Shown: piece by piece, positions 42,591 to 53,181 of the stretch
Layout: each line of letters starts with the position of its first letter
Position numbering within the stretch: position 1 is the stretch's first letter
NCBI GenBank assembly: GCA_905372355.1
Contig: CAJPOT010000007.1
Coordinates: forward strand, 1-64,000
Direction of reading: 5' to 3'
Source: an uncultured Selenomonas sp.
Lineage (GTDB): Bacteria; Bacillota; Negativicutes; Selenomonadales; Selenomonadaceae
DNA: 64,000 bases
Made by a program: the position numbers and the translations under genes
Notes under the pieces: model-generated
Told to the model about the DNA's origin: nothing
The model's input: the letters and a program-made list of their open reading frames with translations, nothing else
The model's database searches: none

Positions 42591-43175
42591 ATGAAGCAGA
42601 CAGAAGTTCCTGCATCGCCTCGCGATGCCAAGCATTTTTACTGGAAGCTCTTTTCTTCCACCTTCGTCATCAGCGCCGTCACCATCGGCGGCGGCTTCGT
42701 CATCATCCCGCTGTTGAAGGCAAAGTACGTCGACGAATACGGTTGGATTGACGACAAAGAGGCTCTCGACATGGTCGCCATCGCGCAGTCCATGCCGGGC
42801 ATCGTCGCCGTCAATGCCTGCATCATCCTCGGCTACCGCATGGCGGGACTCGCAGGCTCCTTGACGGCGCTCCTCGCGACGGTGCTGCCGCCCCTCATCA
42901 CGCTTTCTGTCATCGCTCGCTGCTACGACGCTTTTGCCAGCAATCCGACAGTGCAGCTCGCATTGAAAGGTATGCAGTGCGGCGCGACAGCTCTCATCCT
43001 AAAGGTCGCCATCGACCTCTTCATCAAACAGGCGAAAACGCGCCTCCTGCTGCCCATGGCGATCATCCTCGCTACCTTCGTCGCCAACGTGTTCTTCGAT
43101 GTCAACATCATGCTGCTCATCATCATCGACGGCATCATCGGCCTCGTCCTCATGCAGGACAGGAAATTCGGCTGA
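42591..43175 (+). CDS. Chromate transporter, first half (CHR family, split form)
   Basis: 194-residue membrane protein covering one CHR domain. FVISAVTIGGGFVIIPLLKAKYVDEYGWIDDKEALDMVAIAQSMPGIVAVNACIILGYRMAGLAGSL holds the family's GGG and PGP-like motifs (here PGIVAVN). ATG at 42591 preceded by AAAGGAG. Many Firmicutes encode the transporter as two short genes; the partner lies 12 bases downstream, and both are needed for activity in the studied split systems. Substrate may be chromate or another oxyanion. Confidence 0.9.
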   Translation: MKQTEVPASPRDAKHFYWKLFSSTFVISAVTIGGGFVIIPLLKAKYVDEYGWIDDKEALDMVAIAQSMPGIVAVNACIILGYRMAGLAGSLTALLATVLPPLITLSVIARCYDAFASNPTVQLALKGMQCGATALILKVAIDLFIKQAKTRLLLPMAIILATFVANVFFDVNIMLLIIIDGIIGLVLMQDRKFG

Positions 43176-43187
43176 GGGGGCGCAATC

Positions 43188-43760
43188 ATGATCTATCTTC
43201 AGCTCTTCTTCGAGTTTGCCAAGGTCAGCATCTTCTGCGTCGGCGGCGGCTACGCTTCCATGCCGCTCATTCAAGCCGCCGTCGTCGATGAGCGCGGCTG
43301 GCTGACACTCGCACAGTTCATCGACATCTTCACGATCTCACAGATGACGCCCGGCCCCATCGGCATCAACGCTGCAACCTTCGCAGGCATGACAGTCGCG
43401 GGCACTGGGGGCGCCGTGGCAGCGACGGCAGGCTTCGCCTTCCCGTCGCTGATCCTCGGCATCGCGCTCGCCAAGCTCTTCTTCAAGTATGGCGACATCG
43501 GCTCGATCCGCGGCATACTGAACGGCCTGCGCCCCGCCGTCATCGCTCTCATTTGCGGCGCGGCGATCGACTTCATCCTGCTCGCCGTCTGGAACACGGA
43601 GAGCCTTCCCACAAGCTTTGATGCAACCGAATGGAGCAGCATCGTCATCATCGCTTTCGCTCTGATCGCCATGCACTACAAATATGGCGTCATCACGATC
43701 CTCGCCGCCTCCGGTGTGCTCGGCGTACTCTTCGGCATATTGAAGAACGGCGGCATGTAG
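43188..43760 (+). CDS. Chromate transporter, second half (CHR family, split form)
   Basis: 190-residue CHR-domain protein: FEFAKVSIFCVGGGYASMPLIQ, then LAQFIDIFTISQMTPGPIGINAATFAGM with the canonical PGP motif, then GLRPAVIALICGAA. It completes the split transporter with the gene just upstream and is followed by a bidirectional terminator. The two halves probably insert in opposite orientation, as known for short-chain CHR pairs. Confidence 0.92.
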   Translation: MIYLQLFFEFAKVSIFCVGGGYASMPLIQAAVVDERGWLTLAQFIDIFTISQMTPGPIGINAATFAGMTVAGTGGAVAATAGFAFPSLILGIALAKLFFKYGDIGSIRGILNGLRPAVIALICGAAIDFILLAVWNTESLPTSFDATEWSSIVIIAFALIAMHYKYGVITILAASGVLGVLFGILKNGGM

Positions 43761-43764
43761 TCAA

Positions 43765-43812
43765 CCATAAGAAAAGGCACTCGCCGTACCGAGCGAGTGC
43801 TTTTTCTTATGG
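43765..43812. terminator. Bidirectional terminator between chromate transporter and P-type ATPase
   Basis: CCATAAGAAAAGGCACTCGC pairs with GCGAGTGCTTTTTCTTATGG around an 8-base loop, with A- and T-runs inside the arms. Confidence 0.88.
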
Positions 43813-43823
43813 GCTCTTCCAAT

Positions 43824-45803
43824 CTAGTCAAATTTCCTATCGTAGAGCAGCGCCGCGATCAGGACGACGAAGCACGAGCCGGCATTGTGCACGAGCGCGC
43901 CCGTCGTAGGATTGAGCTCCTGCATGAGCGACAGGACGATGGCGGCGAAATTGATGCACATTGAGAGCGCGATGCTGAGCTTGATCGTCGTCGCCGTGGC
44001 ATTGGCGAGGCGCTTGAGGTAGGGCACCTGCGCGACATCGTCACGCATCAGCGCTATGTCGGCGGCTTCGACGGCGATATCGCTTCCCATCGCGCCCATC
44101 GCCGCGCTGACGTCGGCGGTCTTCAAGGCGGGTGCGTCGTTCACGCCGTCGCCAATCATCAGAACCTTGCGCCCCTTTTCCTGCAGTTTCCTGACGTGTG
44201 CGACCTTATCTTCGGGCAGAAGATCCGCATGGATCTCGTCGATGCCGACTTGGCTCGCAAAGTAGGCCGCGGTTTCCTTGTTGTCACCCGTCAGGAGCAC
44301 GGTGCGCACATCCATAGTGTGCAGGCGCTCGACCATCGCATTCGCCTCGGGGCGCAGCGTATCGGAGAGGGCGAGCGCACCGATGCACCGCTCCCCTTCC
44401 GCCGCGAGCACGAGCGCCTTGCCTTCGGCGCGCAGACGCTCCAAAGCTTCACGCATCGGCGCTTCCAACATGACACCGTTTTCCGCGAGGTAGCTTTCGC
44501 TGCCGCATAAGAGTTTTCTCCCTGCGATCTTTGCAGAGACGCCCCTGCCCGCCGTCATGCGGAAATCCTCCGAAGGCGCAAGCGCGACGTCCTGCGCCTT
44601 CGCATGGGCGACGATCGCCTTGCCCAGCGGATGCTCGCTCCTCGCCTCAGCGGAGGCGACGATTTGGAGCAGTTCCTCTTCTTTGACAGTTTCAGCAAAG
44701 GGCAGGACATCGCTGACGGAAAGTTTGCCGCAGGTCAATGTGCCCGTCTTGTCGAAGGCGATCGTATCGACCTTGCCCATCTTTTCCAAGGTCTCGCCCG
44801 ATTTGATGATGACGCCGCGCTTCGTTGCCTGTCCGATCGCCGCCATGATCGCCGTGGGCGTCGCCAAGACGAGGGCGCACGGGCAGAAGACGACCATCAA
44901 TGTGACGGCGATGATGATGTTCGCCGTCGCAGCATAGGCGCCGACGGCGAGCACGAGCACGATGGGCACGAGCCAGCTCGCCCAGCGGTCGGCGATGCGC
45001 TGCATCGGCGCCTGCTTCTCCTCGGCCTCCTGCACCATGCGGATGAGCCTTTGCAGGGAGCTCGACTCGCCGACTTCCTTCACTTCGACATCGACCGAGC
45101 CGAAGCAGTTGAGCGTGCCGCAGAAGACCTCTTCGCCCATGCCCTTGTCGACGGGCAGGGATTCGCCCGTCATGACGGACTGATCGACGGAAGTCTCGCC
45201 TGCGAGAATCGTGCCGTCCACGGGAATCCGTTCGCCGGGCAGGATACGCAGCACATCGCCGCGCACGATCTCTTCGAGCGCGATCATTTCCTCCCTGCCG
45301 TTTCGGATTCTCCGGCCCTGCGTCGGCGAAAGCGCGAGGAGATTCTTCAAGCCTTTCTTCGCACGCTCCGTAATCGCCTCTTCGAGAAGTGCGCCGAGCG
45401 CCATGATGAAGGCGACCTCGCCCGCCGCGAAGAGATCGCCGATGGCAATCGCTGCAAGCATCGCCATCGAGATCAGAAGCGCCGACGAAATCTTGCTGAT
45501 GCCGCGATTGTAAATGATGCGCCAAACGGACAGGTAGAGCAGCGGAATGCCGCAGATGACGACCGTAACCCATGAGGGGTCGAACGGCAAAATCTGCATA
45601 GGTGTCGCTTCCGCGCCGAACTCCTCCATCACATGCGGCACGAGGTCGAGCAGCAGGAACACCGCCGCCACGAGCGTCATGGAAAGGCTCGCGAGAAAAT
45701 CGTTGAGTCGCTTGAGAAGCGCCGCCGCACTTTGCAGTCTGTCGCAGCCATAGCCGCTTGGCTGCAAAGGTTTCTTTTCCTGCAATGCATTCGCCTCTGC
45801 CAT
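43824..45803 (-). CDS. Heavy-metal-translocating P1B-type ATPase (Zn/Cd/Co type)
   Basis: 659 residues without an N-terminal metal-binding HMA domain. Membrane metal site CPC at 307-309, phosphorylation motif DKTGT at 351-355, actuator TGES at 212-215, and hinge region LLTGDNKETAAYF, GDGVNDAPAL. The final span has MCINFAAIVLSLMQELNPTTGALVHNAGS, as in ZntA/CadA-type pumps. It should export Zn, Cd or Pb, or manage a related metal. ATG at 45803 follows GGAGG with six-base spacing. It diverges from a TetR-family regulator whose promoter region carries an inverted repeat, so metal- or ligand-dependent repression is plausible. Confidence 0.92.
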   Translation of the reverse strand: MAEANALQEKKPLQPSGYGCDRLQSAAALLKRLNDFLASLSMTLVAAVFLLLDLVPHVMEEFGAEATPMQILPFDPSWVTVVICGIPLLYLSVWRIIYNRGISKISSALLISMAMLAAIAIGDLFAAGEVAFIMALGALLEEAITERAKKGLKNLLALSPTQGRRIRNGREEMIALEEIVRGDVLRILPGERIPVDGTILAGETSVDQSVMTGESLPVDKGMGEEVFCGTLNCFGSVDVEVKEVGESSSLQRLIRMVQEAEEKQAPMQRIADRWASWLVPIVLVLAVGAYAATANIIIAVTLMVVFCPCALVLATPTAIMAAIGQATKRGVIIKSGETLEKMGKVDTIAFDKTGTLTCGKLSVSDVLPFAETVKEEELLQIVASAEARSEHPLGKAIVAHAKAQDVALAPSEDFRMTAGRGVSAKIAGRKLLCGSESYLAENGVMLEAPMREALERLRAEGKALVLAAEGERCIGALALSDTLRPEANAMVERLHTMDVRTVLLTGDNKETAAYFASQVGIDEIHADLLPEDKVAHVRKLQEKGRKVLMIGDGVNDAPALKTADVSAAMGAMGSDIAVEAADIALMRDDVAQVPYLKRLANATATTIKLSIALSMCINFAAIVLSLMQELNPTTGALVHNAGSCFVVLIAALLYDRKFD

Positions 45804-45820
45804 AAAGATCCTCCATTTCC

Positions 45821-45850
45821 TTGACAAGATGACATCCTCTTGCGTACAAT
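45821..45850 (+). promoter_or_regulatory. Promoter of the TetR-family gene
   Basis: TTGACA and TACAAT with 18-base spacing, starting 18 bases beyond the start codon of the divergent ATPase gene. Confidence 0.7.
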
Positions 45851-45856
45851 AAATGC

Positions 45857-45881
45857 AATAGAGAACATAGTGTTCTTTATT
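45857..45881. promoter_or_regulatory. Candidate TetR-family operator
   Basis: Inverted repeat AATAGAGAACA-TAG-TGTTCTTTATT, 10 of 11 positions symmetrical with a perfect AGAACA/TGTTCT core, just downstream of the tetR promoter and in the upstream region of the ATPase gene. Confidence 0.65.
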
Positions 45882-45977
45882 ATTCTAAGCAGATGTCCGC
45901 AAGAAAACAACGGATGATTGAGGCGCCGCGTTTCTTACGGAACATCTCGATAAATTTGTACGGCGAGGGGGATTTCC

Positions 45978-46538
45978 ATGGACAGACGGCAGAAAAAAAC
46001 GAGGGCGGCGATCTTTGCCGCGTTCAGCGAACTTGCGGCAAAAAAGCGCTACAACAAGATCACGGTGCAGGAGATCATCGACAGCGCCGACATCGGGCGC
46101 ACGACTTTCTACGCGCACTTCGAGACGAAGGACGATCTCCTCAAGGCTCTGTGCGAAGAGCTTTTCGGCCACATCGTCGGCAGTGCGATGGACCGCACGC
46201 ACACGCACGGACTGTACTCGGACGGCCAAGCGCCACACTCCGTCTTCCTGCATCTCCTGCAACATCTCGAAGAGAACGACAGCAATATCCTCGGACTGCT
46301 GTCATCCGCGAGCAGCGACATCTTCCTGCGCTACTTCAAGGACAGCTTGAAGGAGCTCGTGCGCCTGCACATCGTCGCGCATGGAAGGGAAAATCCCGCC
46401 GTGCCGCAGGATTTCCTTGTCAACCACATCACGGCCAGCTTCGTCGAAATGACACTATGGTGGATCAAGGACGGCCGGAAGATGACGCCCGAAGATCTCG
46501 ACCGCTGCTTTCGCGCCGTGATCGAGCCGATTCTCTAG
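45978..46538 (+). CDS. TetR/AcrR-family transcriptional regulator
   Basis: 186 residues. N-terminal TetR helix-turn-helix: KTRAAIFAAFSELAAKKRYNKITVQEIIDSADIGRTTFYAHFETKDDLLKALCEEL. The C-terminal ligand domain is of the TetR_C type found in many Firmicute regulators (IVNHITASFVEMTLWWIKDG, near the end). It diverges from the metal ATPase and probably binds the inverted repeat at 45857. A metal effector is unusual for this family, so the real ligand is open. GAGGGGGA precedes the ATG. Confidence 0.9.
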   Translation: MDRRQKKTRAAIFAAFSELAAKKRYNKITVQEIIDSADIGRTTFYAHFETKDDLLKALCEELFGHIVGSAMDRTHTHGLYSDGQAPHSVFLHLLQHLEENDSNILGLLSSASSDIFLRYFKDSLKELVRLHIVAHGRENPAVPQDFLVNHITASFVEMTLWWIKDGRKMTPEDLDRCFRAVIEPIL

Positions 46539-46607
46539 CATGAAGGACGCAAGTATACTGGCTAGAAGAGATTTTTAATGCTATAATGACAGAAAGAAGG
46601 TGAGTTC

Positions 46608-47624
46608 GTGCAAAAAGAGGAACAGATTTCAGGAAAAGATCATACGCTTCCTTACCAAAATCCAATCTACGACCAACATGCCAAACGTCTGCTTTCACAA
46701 AGAGCCATCATGGCGCGCCTTCTCAAACGAACCGTACCAGAATTTGAAAAAGTCTCCATTTCCGACATCGCCGAAAAATACATCGAAGGCACGCCGCAAA
46801 TCAGTGAGATTCCTATCGACCGAGATAAGACGAATACGGTGAGAAAAACTCCTAAAGAAATCTTTGGCGATGCCACGGAAAACGTCGCCATCACCGAAGG
46901 TTGGATTCGCTTCGACATCTTATTTCGCGCACGCGTCCCAAAATCAGGAGAATTGATCACATTGATCGTCAACGTCGAGGCGCAGAGAACACAGCGTAGG
47001 TCGAAACTCGGCTACGCACTTTTACGTCGTGCCATTTACTATGCCAGTCGCTTGATTTCCTCACAAAAGGAAACCGAATTTACTGGGTCTTCCTACGATG
47101 ATATCAAGAAAGTTTACAGCATCTGGCTCTGCATGGATTCCCCCAACGGCAAAAGCGCCATCAATCGCTACGAACTGAATGAACATCACATTCTTCACTG
47201 CCATAAGGAAAATCGCGTCGACTATGACTTGATAAGCATCATCACGATCCATCTTGGAGACGAGCAGCAGCTAAACGAGGATTGGCTCATCCGTTTTCTA
47301 AAAATCCTATTCAAGGATACAAAGACGTCTCCATCAGAAAAGAAGAACCTACTAAAAAATGAATTCGATCTTGATACGACTACAGATATAGAAGAGGAGT
47401 TGAAGACGATGTGCAACCTGAGTACAGGCATCTATGAGCGGGGCATGGAACGCGGTATGGAGCGCGGTATGGAGCGCGGTATGGAGCGCGGCATAGAAAA
47501 AAATCGCTTGGAGACAGCACTTTCTATGCTCAAAGAAAATCTTCCCCTCGATATGATTGCCCGAATTACAAACCTATCACTGGACAAGATCAAATCCTTG
47601 CAAAAAGAACATTCGATACATTGA
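46608..47624 (+). CDS. PD-(D/E)XK nuclease-family protein (Rpn/PDDEXK_2 type) with GMER tandem repeats
   Basis: 338 residues. The nuclease core shows a spaced acidic pattern: FDILF (D103) followed by LIVNVEAQR (E124-x-Q126), as in PD-(D/E)XK transposase-like/Rpn proteins. A preceding region (DQHAKRLLSQRAIMARLLKRTVPEFE) is typical of this family in Firmicutes. Near the end lies a perfect tetrapeptide repeat, GMER four times, then GIEKNR and a helical tail. The GTG start at 46608 follows GAAGGTGAG. Relatives promote RecA-independent recombination, and many are mobile. It sits between tetR and tRNA-Ser; its 3' end overlaps the tRNA promoter. Confidence 0.83.
   Translation: MQKEEQISGKDHTLPYQNPIYDQHAKRLLSQRAIMARLLKRTVPEFEKVSISDIAEKYIEGTPQISEIPIDRDKTNTVRKTPKEIFGDATENVAITEGWIRFDILFRARVPKSGELITLIVNVEAQRTQRRSKLGYALLRRAIYYASRLISSQKETEFTGSSYDDIKKVYSIWLCMDSPNGKSAINRYELNEHHILHCHKENRVDYDLISIITIHLGDEQQLNEDWLIRFLKILFKDTKTSPSEKKNLLKNEFDLDTTTDIEEELKTMCNLSTGIYERGMERGMERGMERGMERGIEKNRLETALSMLKENLPLDMIARITNLSLDKIKSLQKEHSIH
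47442..47489 (+). repeat. Four 12-bp tandem repeats inside the PD-(D/E)XK gene
   Basis: GGTATGGAGCGC repeated four times (first copy with two silent changes), encoding GMER. Unit length is a multiple of three, so copy-number change would keep the frame. Confidence 0.9.
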
Positions 47625-47649
47625 CAGCCTGCGCCCCTTTTGCTAAAAT
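47621..47649 (+). promoter_or_regulatory. Promoter of tRNA-Ser
   Basis: TTGACA (overlapping the stop codon of the preceding gene) and TAAAAT with 17-base spacing, ending 15 bases before the tRNA. Confidence 0.8.
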
Positions 47650-47664
47650 GGTACAGCAAGTCAC

Positions 47665-47753
<89 letters not shown>

Positions 47754-47780
47754 TGATGAAATAAACGACGCATAGATAAA

Positions 47781-47825
47781 AAGACGGGGCATGAATCTTC
47801 GGATTCATGCCCCGTCTTCTTTTTA
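47781..47825. terminator. Bidirectional terminator between tRNA-Ser and the ATP synthase operon
   Basis: Perfect 17-bp stem AAGACGGGGCATGAATC with TTCG tetraloop, A-run on the left and T-run on the right. Confidence 0.92.
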
Positions 47826-47830
47826 TGATT

Positions 47831-48256
47831 TTACTTGTCGTAGGATGTCTTTGTCGCATCGAGACGCGCGATGGCGCGGCGCAGAGCTGCTTCGGCACGC
47901 TGGAGGTCGATCTCCTTCGATGCCGAGGCGCTGCGGAACGCCTCGATGCGTTCCTTGGCGCGCCGGTAAGCGCGCTGGGCGCGGTTGATATCGATATCGA
48001 TCGGCTCTTCGGCGGCCGAGGCGAGCACCGTGATCTTTTCGGGCTGCACTTCCATGAAGCCCCCGGAGACAGCGATGAGTTCTTCGCGGTCGGGGAACTT
48101 CACATGCATGGCATGGGGCAGCAGTCCCGTGACAAGCGGCGCGTGATGCGGCAGGATGCCGAGTTCGCCGCCCGTCGAGCGCACGATGAGCATGGCGATG
48201 TCGTCGCTGTAGACAACTCGGTCGGGGGAGACAATTTCGAGCTTGATGGAAGCCAC
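47831..48256 (-). CDS. atpC: ATP synthase F1 epsilon subunit
   Basis: 141 residues: N-terminal beta-sandwich (IKLEIVSPDRVVYSDDIAMLIVRSTGGELGILPHHAPLVTGLLP) and C-terminal helical hairpin (DINRAQRAYRRAKERIEAFRS, LQRAEAALRRAIARL). It couples F1 rotation to the c-ring and can inhibit ATPase activity. Last gene of the operon, three bases after atpD, directly before the terminator. Confidence 0.95.
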   Translation of the reverse strand: MASIKLEIVSPDRVVYSDDIAMLIVRSTGGELGILPHHAPLVTGLLPHAMHVKFPDREELIAVSGGFMEVQPEKITVLASAAEEPIDIDINRAQRAYRRAKERIEAFRSASASKEIDLQRAEAALRRAIARLDATKTSYDK

Positions 48257-48259
48257 GAA

Positions 48260-49684
<1,425 letters not shown>

Positions 49685-50536
49685 TTACTTCAAGGCTTCC
49701 GCACCGCCCACGATCTCGGTGATCTCGCGGGTTATGCCAGCCTGACGCACTTTGTTGTAGTGCAGGTCGAGCTTACGGATGAGTTCCTCGGCGTTGTCCG
49801 TCGCGTTGCTCATCGCGTTCATGCGGGAGCTGAGTTCGCTCGCGGCGGACTGCAAGAGCGCCGCGTACACCGTCGTCACGAGGTACTGCGGCAACAGGAA
49901 GCCCAGGACTTCCTCTGCCGACGGCTCGTAGATGTACTCCGCATGAGGGCCTTCCTTCGCCTCGCCGAGCCCTGCGAAGGGCAGGAGCTGCATCGTTTCC
50001 GGCACACAGCTGATCGACGAGATGAAGCGCGTGTAGACCATGTGGATCTCCTTGATGCCGCCTTCGGTGAAGCGATTCGTAAGATCTTGGGCGATCGTGC
50101 GCGCTTCTTCGTAAGTCGGACGCTCGCTGATGCCGATGTAGGATTCCGCGACATCGAAGCCTCTGTGCTTGAAATGATCGCGCGCCTTGCGGCCCACGGT
50201 CACAAGCGTCGTCTTCGACTTGTCTTCAACGAGACTCGCGACGAGCTTGAATACGTTGCTCGAATAAGCACCCGCAAGCCCTTTGTCAGCGGCGCAGACG
50301 AGATAGAGCGTCTTGCCGTCCGGATGCGTCTCCAACAGCGGATGGCTGAAATCGCCGGCATTCGCCGCGATGTCCTTGACCACCTGGGCCATCTTCTCTG
50401 CGTAGGGGCGGTTGTTCGTCGCCGCATCCTTGGCACGGCGCAGCCTTGAGGTCGCGATCATATTCATAGCGTTCGTGATCTGCTGGATGCTTTTTACGCT
50501 CTTGATCCTTCGGCGTATATCCTGCAAGCTAGCCAA
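49685..50536 (-). CDS. atpG: ATP synthase F1 gamma subunit
   Basis: 283-residue central stalk: N-terminal coiled coil MASLQDIRRRIKSVKSIQQITNAMNMIATSRLRRAKDAA and C-terminal LQSAASELSSRMNAMSNATDNAEELIRKLDLHYNKVRQAGITREITEIVGGAEAL pair as the rotor shaft. CAADKGLAGAYSSNVFK in the middle is conserved. It lies 12 bases before atpD. Confidence 0.97.
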   Translation of the reverse strand: MASLQDIRRRIKSVKSIQQITNAMNMIATSRLRRAKDAATNNRPYAEKMAQVVKDIAANAGDFSHPLLETHPDGKTLYLVCAADKGLAGAYSSNVFKLVASLVEDKSKTTLVTVGRKARDHFKHRGFDVAESYIGISERPTYEEARTIAQDLTNRFTEGGIKEIHMVYTRFISSISCVPETMQLLPFAGLGEAKEGPHAEYIYEPSAEEVLGFLLPQYLVTTVYAALLQSAASELSSRMNAMSNATDNAEELIRKLDLHYNKVRQAGITREITEIVGGAEALK

Positions 50537-50553
50537 AATGAATCACCTCGCTA

Positions 50554-52074
50554 TTATTCTTTGACCCTGTAAGAAATCGTCTCCTTGAACTCCTCGATGC
50601 ACTTCTTGATCTCGGCTTCCAAAGCATCGTCGAGCTTCTTCTGCTCAGCGACTTTCTTGCCGACATCGGCATGGCTTGCGTGCATGAACTTGATGAAGTC
50701 CTCCTGGAACTTGACGACTTTCTCGACGGGGATGTCCGCGAGGAAGCCGCGCACGGCTGTGAAGAGCACGAGCACCTGATCCTCGACGGCGAGCGGCGTG
50801 TACTGCGGCTGCTTCAAAGTCTCGACCATGCGTGCGCCGCGATCGAGCTGCTCCTTCGTCGCCTTGTCGAGGTCGGAGCCGAACTGCGCGAAAGCAGCGA
50901 GCTCACGGTACTGTGCAAGGTCGAGGCGCAAGGTGCCCGCGACCTGCTTCATCGCCTTGATCTGCGCCGAGCCGCCGACGCGCGAGACGGAGAGGCCGAC
51001 GTTGATCGCCGGGCGGATGCCCGAGTAGAACGCGTCGGTTTCGAGCATGATCTGACCGTCGGTAATGGAGATGACATTTGTCGGGATGTACGCCGAGAGA
51101 TCGCCCGCCAGCGTCTCAATGACAGGCAGAGCCGTGATGGAGCCTGCGCCAAGCTCATCGGAGAGCTTCGCCGCGCGCTCTAGAAGGCGCGAGTGCAGGT
51201 AGAACACGTCGCCCGGATAGGCTTCACGCCCCGGCGGACGGCGCAGGAGAAGCGACATCGCGCGGTAAGCGGCGGCATGCTTCGTCAGATCGTCGTAAAC
51301 GCAAAGGGCATGACCGCCCTTGTACATGAAGTACTCCGCCATGGCGACGCCCGCGTACGGCGCAAGGTACTGCAAGGGAGCGCTGTCCGCTGCCGTCGCA
51401 GCGACGACGATGGAATATTCCATCGCGCCGGCGTCTTCGAGCGTCTTGACGACGCGTGCAACCGTCGACGCTTTCTGGCCGATGGCGACATAGACGCAGA
51501 TGCAGTTCTGCCCCTTCTGGTTGAGGATCGTATCGACGGCGATCGCCGTCTTGCCCGTGCCGCGGTCGCCGATGATGAGCTCGCGCTGGCCACGGCCGAT
51601 CGGCACGAGGCCGTCGATCGCCTTGAGACCTGTCTGCAGCGGCTCATGGACGGACTTTCTGTCCGCGATGCCCGGCGCGGGGAACTCGACGGCGCGATGC
51701 TCTGCCGCCTGAATGGGGCCCTTGCCGTCGATCGGACGCCCAAGAGCGTCGACGACGCGACCGACCATGTTCTCGCCAACCGGCACCTGCATGATCTTCT
51801 TCGTGCGCTTGACCGTCGCACCTTCTTTGATTTCCGTGTCGCCACCCAAGATAACGGCGCCGACGTCGTCCTGATCGAGGTTCAGGGCAAGACCGTATAC
51901 ATCATTGCCGAAATCGAGCAGCTCGCCTGCCATGGCTTTCGTGAGGCCGTGGATATGGGCGATGCCGTCACCGATCTCGATAACAGTGCCGACATCATCG
52001 ACGTTCAGATCGACGTTGTAGTTCTTGATCTGGTCTTTGATGATGGCCGTTATTTCTTCCGGATTCATTTTCAT
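50554..52074 (-). CDS. atpA: ATP synthase F1 alpha subunit
   Basis: 506 residues; P-loop [35 protein letters not shown] and the alpha-specific [45 protein letters not shown]. The start may be the first or third codon (ATGAAAATG); the first is used. Regulatory nucleotide-binding subunit of the F1 hexamer. It lies between atpH and atpG. Confidence 0.98.
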   Translation of the reverse strand: MKMNPEEITAIIKDQIKNYNVDLNVDDVGTVIEIGDGIAHIHGLTKAMAGELLDFGNDVYGLALNLDQDDVGAVILGGDTEIKEGATVKRTKKIMQVPVGENMVGRVVDALGRPIDGKGPIQAAEHRAVEFPAPGIADRKSVHEPLQTGLKAIDGLVPIGRGQRELIIGDRGTGKTAIAVDTILNQKGQNCICVYVAIGQKASTVARVVKTLEDAGAMEYSIVVAATAADSAPLQYLAPYAGVAMAEYFMYKGGHALCVYDDLTKHAAAYRAMSLLLRRPPGREAYPGDVFYLHSRLLERAAKLSDELGAGSITALPVIETLAGDLSAYIPTNVISITDGQIMLETDAFYSGIRPAINVGLSVSRVGGSAQIKAMKQVAGTLRLDLAQYRELAAFAQFGSDLDKATKEQLDRGARMVETLKQPQYTPLAVEDQVLVLFTAVRGFLADIPVEKVVKFQEDFIKFMHASHADVGKKVAEQKKLDDALEAEIKKCIEEFKETISYRVKE

Positions 52075-52096
52075 CTTATGCTGTCACCCCAATTTC

Positions 52097-52639
52097 TCAC
52101 TTGTTCGCCAGTATCTCGGCGCGCAGTGCTGCAAGTCTGCCCTGTACGCTGCCGTCGATGCGCTTGTCGCCGATCTGGGCGATCGCACCGCCGATGATGG
52201 CGGCGTCGATGTGCTTCCTGAGCTTCACGCTGCGCCCCGTCGCCTTTTCGAGCTTTTCGGCAAGAAGCTTTTCCAGCTCTCCCGTCAACGGATGCGCTGT
52301 CGTGATGTCCGCGACGACGATGCCCTGCGCCTCGTTGGAAAAATCTTGATACTGGGCATCTATGACCTCCAGAAGGTCCATGCGATGCTTGTCGATCAAG
52401 AGCATGATGAAGTTCTCAATATCCGAGGAGAGTTCGCCCGAGAAAATCTTCTTGAACAGCGATTTCTTTGCTTCAGGCGGCACCTGCGGATTCGTTGCGA
52501 AGCCTCGGAGCATCGGCTCATCGAATACGGCGCGCGTCACGCCCGTGAGTTCTTCGCCGTACTCTTTGAGTTTCTTCTCATCCGCGGCAATCTCGAAAAT
52601 GGCGCGCGAATACTTTTTCGCCAGTTGCAGATTCAGCAT
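52097..52639 (-). CDS. atpH: ATP synthase F1 delta subunit
   Basis: 180-residue peripheral stalk protein (OSCP homologue): LAKKYSRAIFEIAADEKKLKEYGEEL at the start and VVADITTAHPLTGELEKLLAEKLEKATGRSVKLRKHIDAAIIGGAIAQIGDKRIDGSVQGRLAAL near the end. It overlaps the end of atpF by seven bases, indicating coupled translation. Confidence 0.95.
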   Translation of the reverse strand: MLNLQLAKKYSRAIFEIAADEKKLKEYGEELTGVTRAVFDEPMLRGFATNPQVPPEAKKSLFKKIFSGELSSDIENFIMLLIDKHRMDLLEVIDAQYQDFSNEAQGIVVADITTAHPLTGELEKLLAEKLEKATGRSVKLRKHIDAAIIGGAIAQIGDKRIDGSVQGRLAALRAEILANK

Positions 52640-53136
52640 GAGAGATCACCAAGCTTTTCGTTGCCGAGTCGATCGGCGAACTCGGCGATGAGGCTCTCGT
52701 TCGCCTTCTCGTCGAGGTTCTTCGCGATGACCTTGCTCGCCGCCGCCATCGAAAGGGCAACGACCTCGGCGCGAAGCGTCTCCGCTGCCGCGCGGCGCTC
52801 GCGCTCGATCTCCTCCGCCGCAGACTTCTTCATCTGCTCAATATCGCGCTTCGTCTTCACGACGCTCTCATCGCGCTCTTCCGCCGCCTGACGCGAAGCG
52901 GAGTCGATGATGCTTTGCGCCTTGACGCGGGCGCTCGCGAGCTGATCCTCGTATTCCTTCTTGAGGGCTTCGGCCTTTTCCACGTCCTCGTCCGCTTTGG
53001 CGAGGCTCATTTCGATCTTCTTCTGACGCTCCTGGAGCATGTTGACGATCGGCTTATAGGCAAAGGCGCGAAGCAGCACGACAAGAATCAGGAAGTTCAG
53101 GATCTGAGCCGCAAGGGTCCAATTTATATCGATCAA
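52633..53136 (-). CDS. atpF: ATP synthase Fo b subunit
   Basis: 167 residues: one N-terminal membrane helix (INWTLAAQILNFLILVVLLRAFAYKPIVNML) then a long charged helix forming the peripheral stalk dimer. It overlaps atpH by seven bases and follows atpE by 45 bases. Confidence 0.94.
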   Translation of the reverse strand: MIDINWTLAAQILNFLILVVLLRAFAYKPIVNMLQERQKKIEMSLAKADEDVEKAEALKKEYEDQLASARVKAQSIIDSASRQAAEERDESVVKTKRDIEQMKKSAAEEIERERRAAAETLRAEVVALSMAAASKVIAKNLDEKANESLIAEFADRLGNEKLGDLSC

Positions 53137-53181
53137 TTTGCTGTACCCCCTTTTCTGTGATAGAGAGAATTTATGCTCTCC

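Noticed and set aside
47442..47489. GMER repeats as an assembly artefact
   Set aside because: Copies differ by silent changes and similar charged repeats are common in this nuclease family, so a real feature is likelier.
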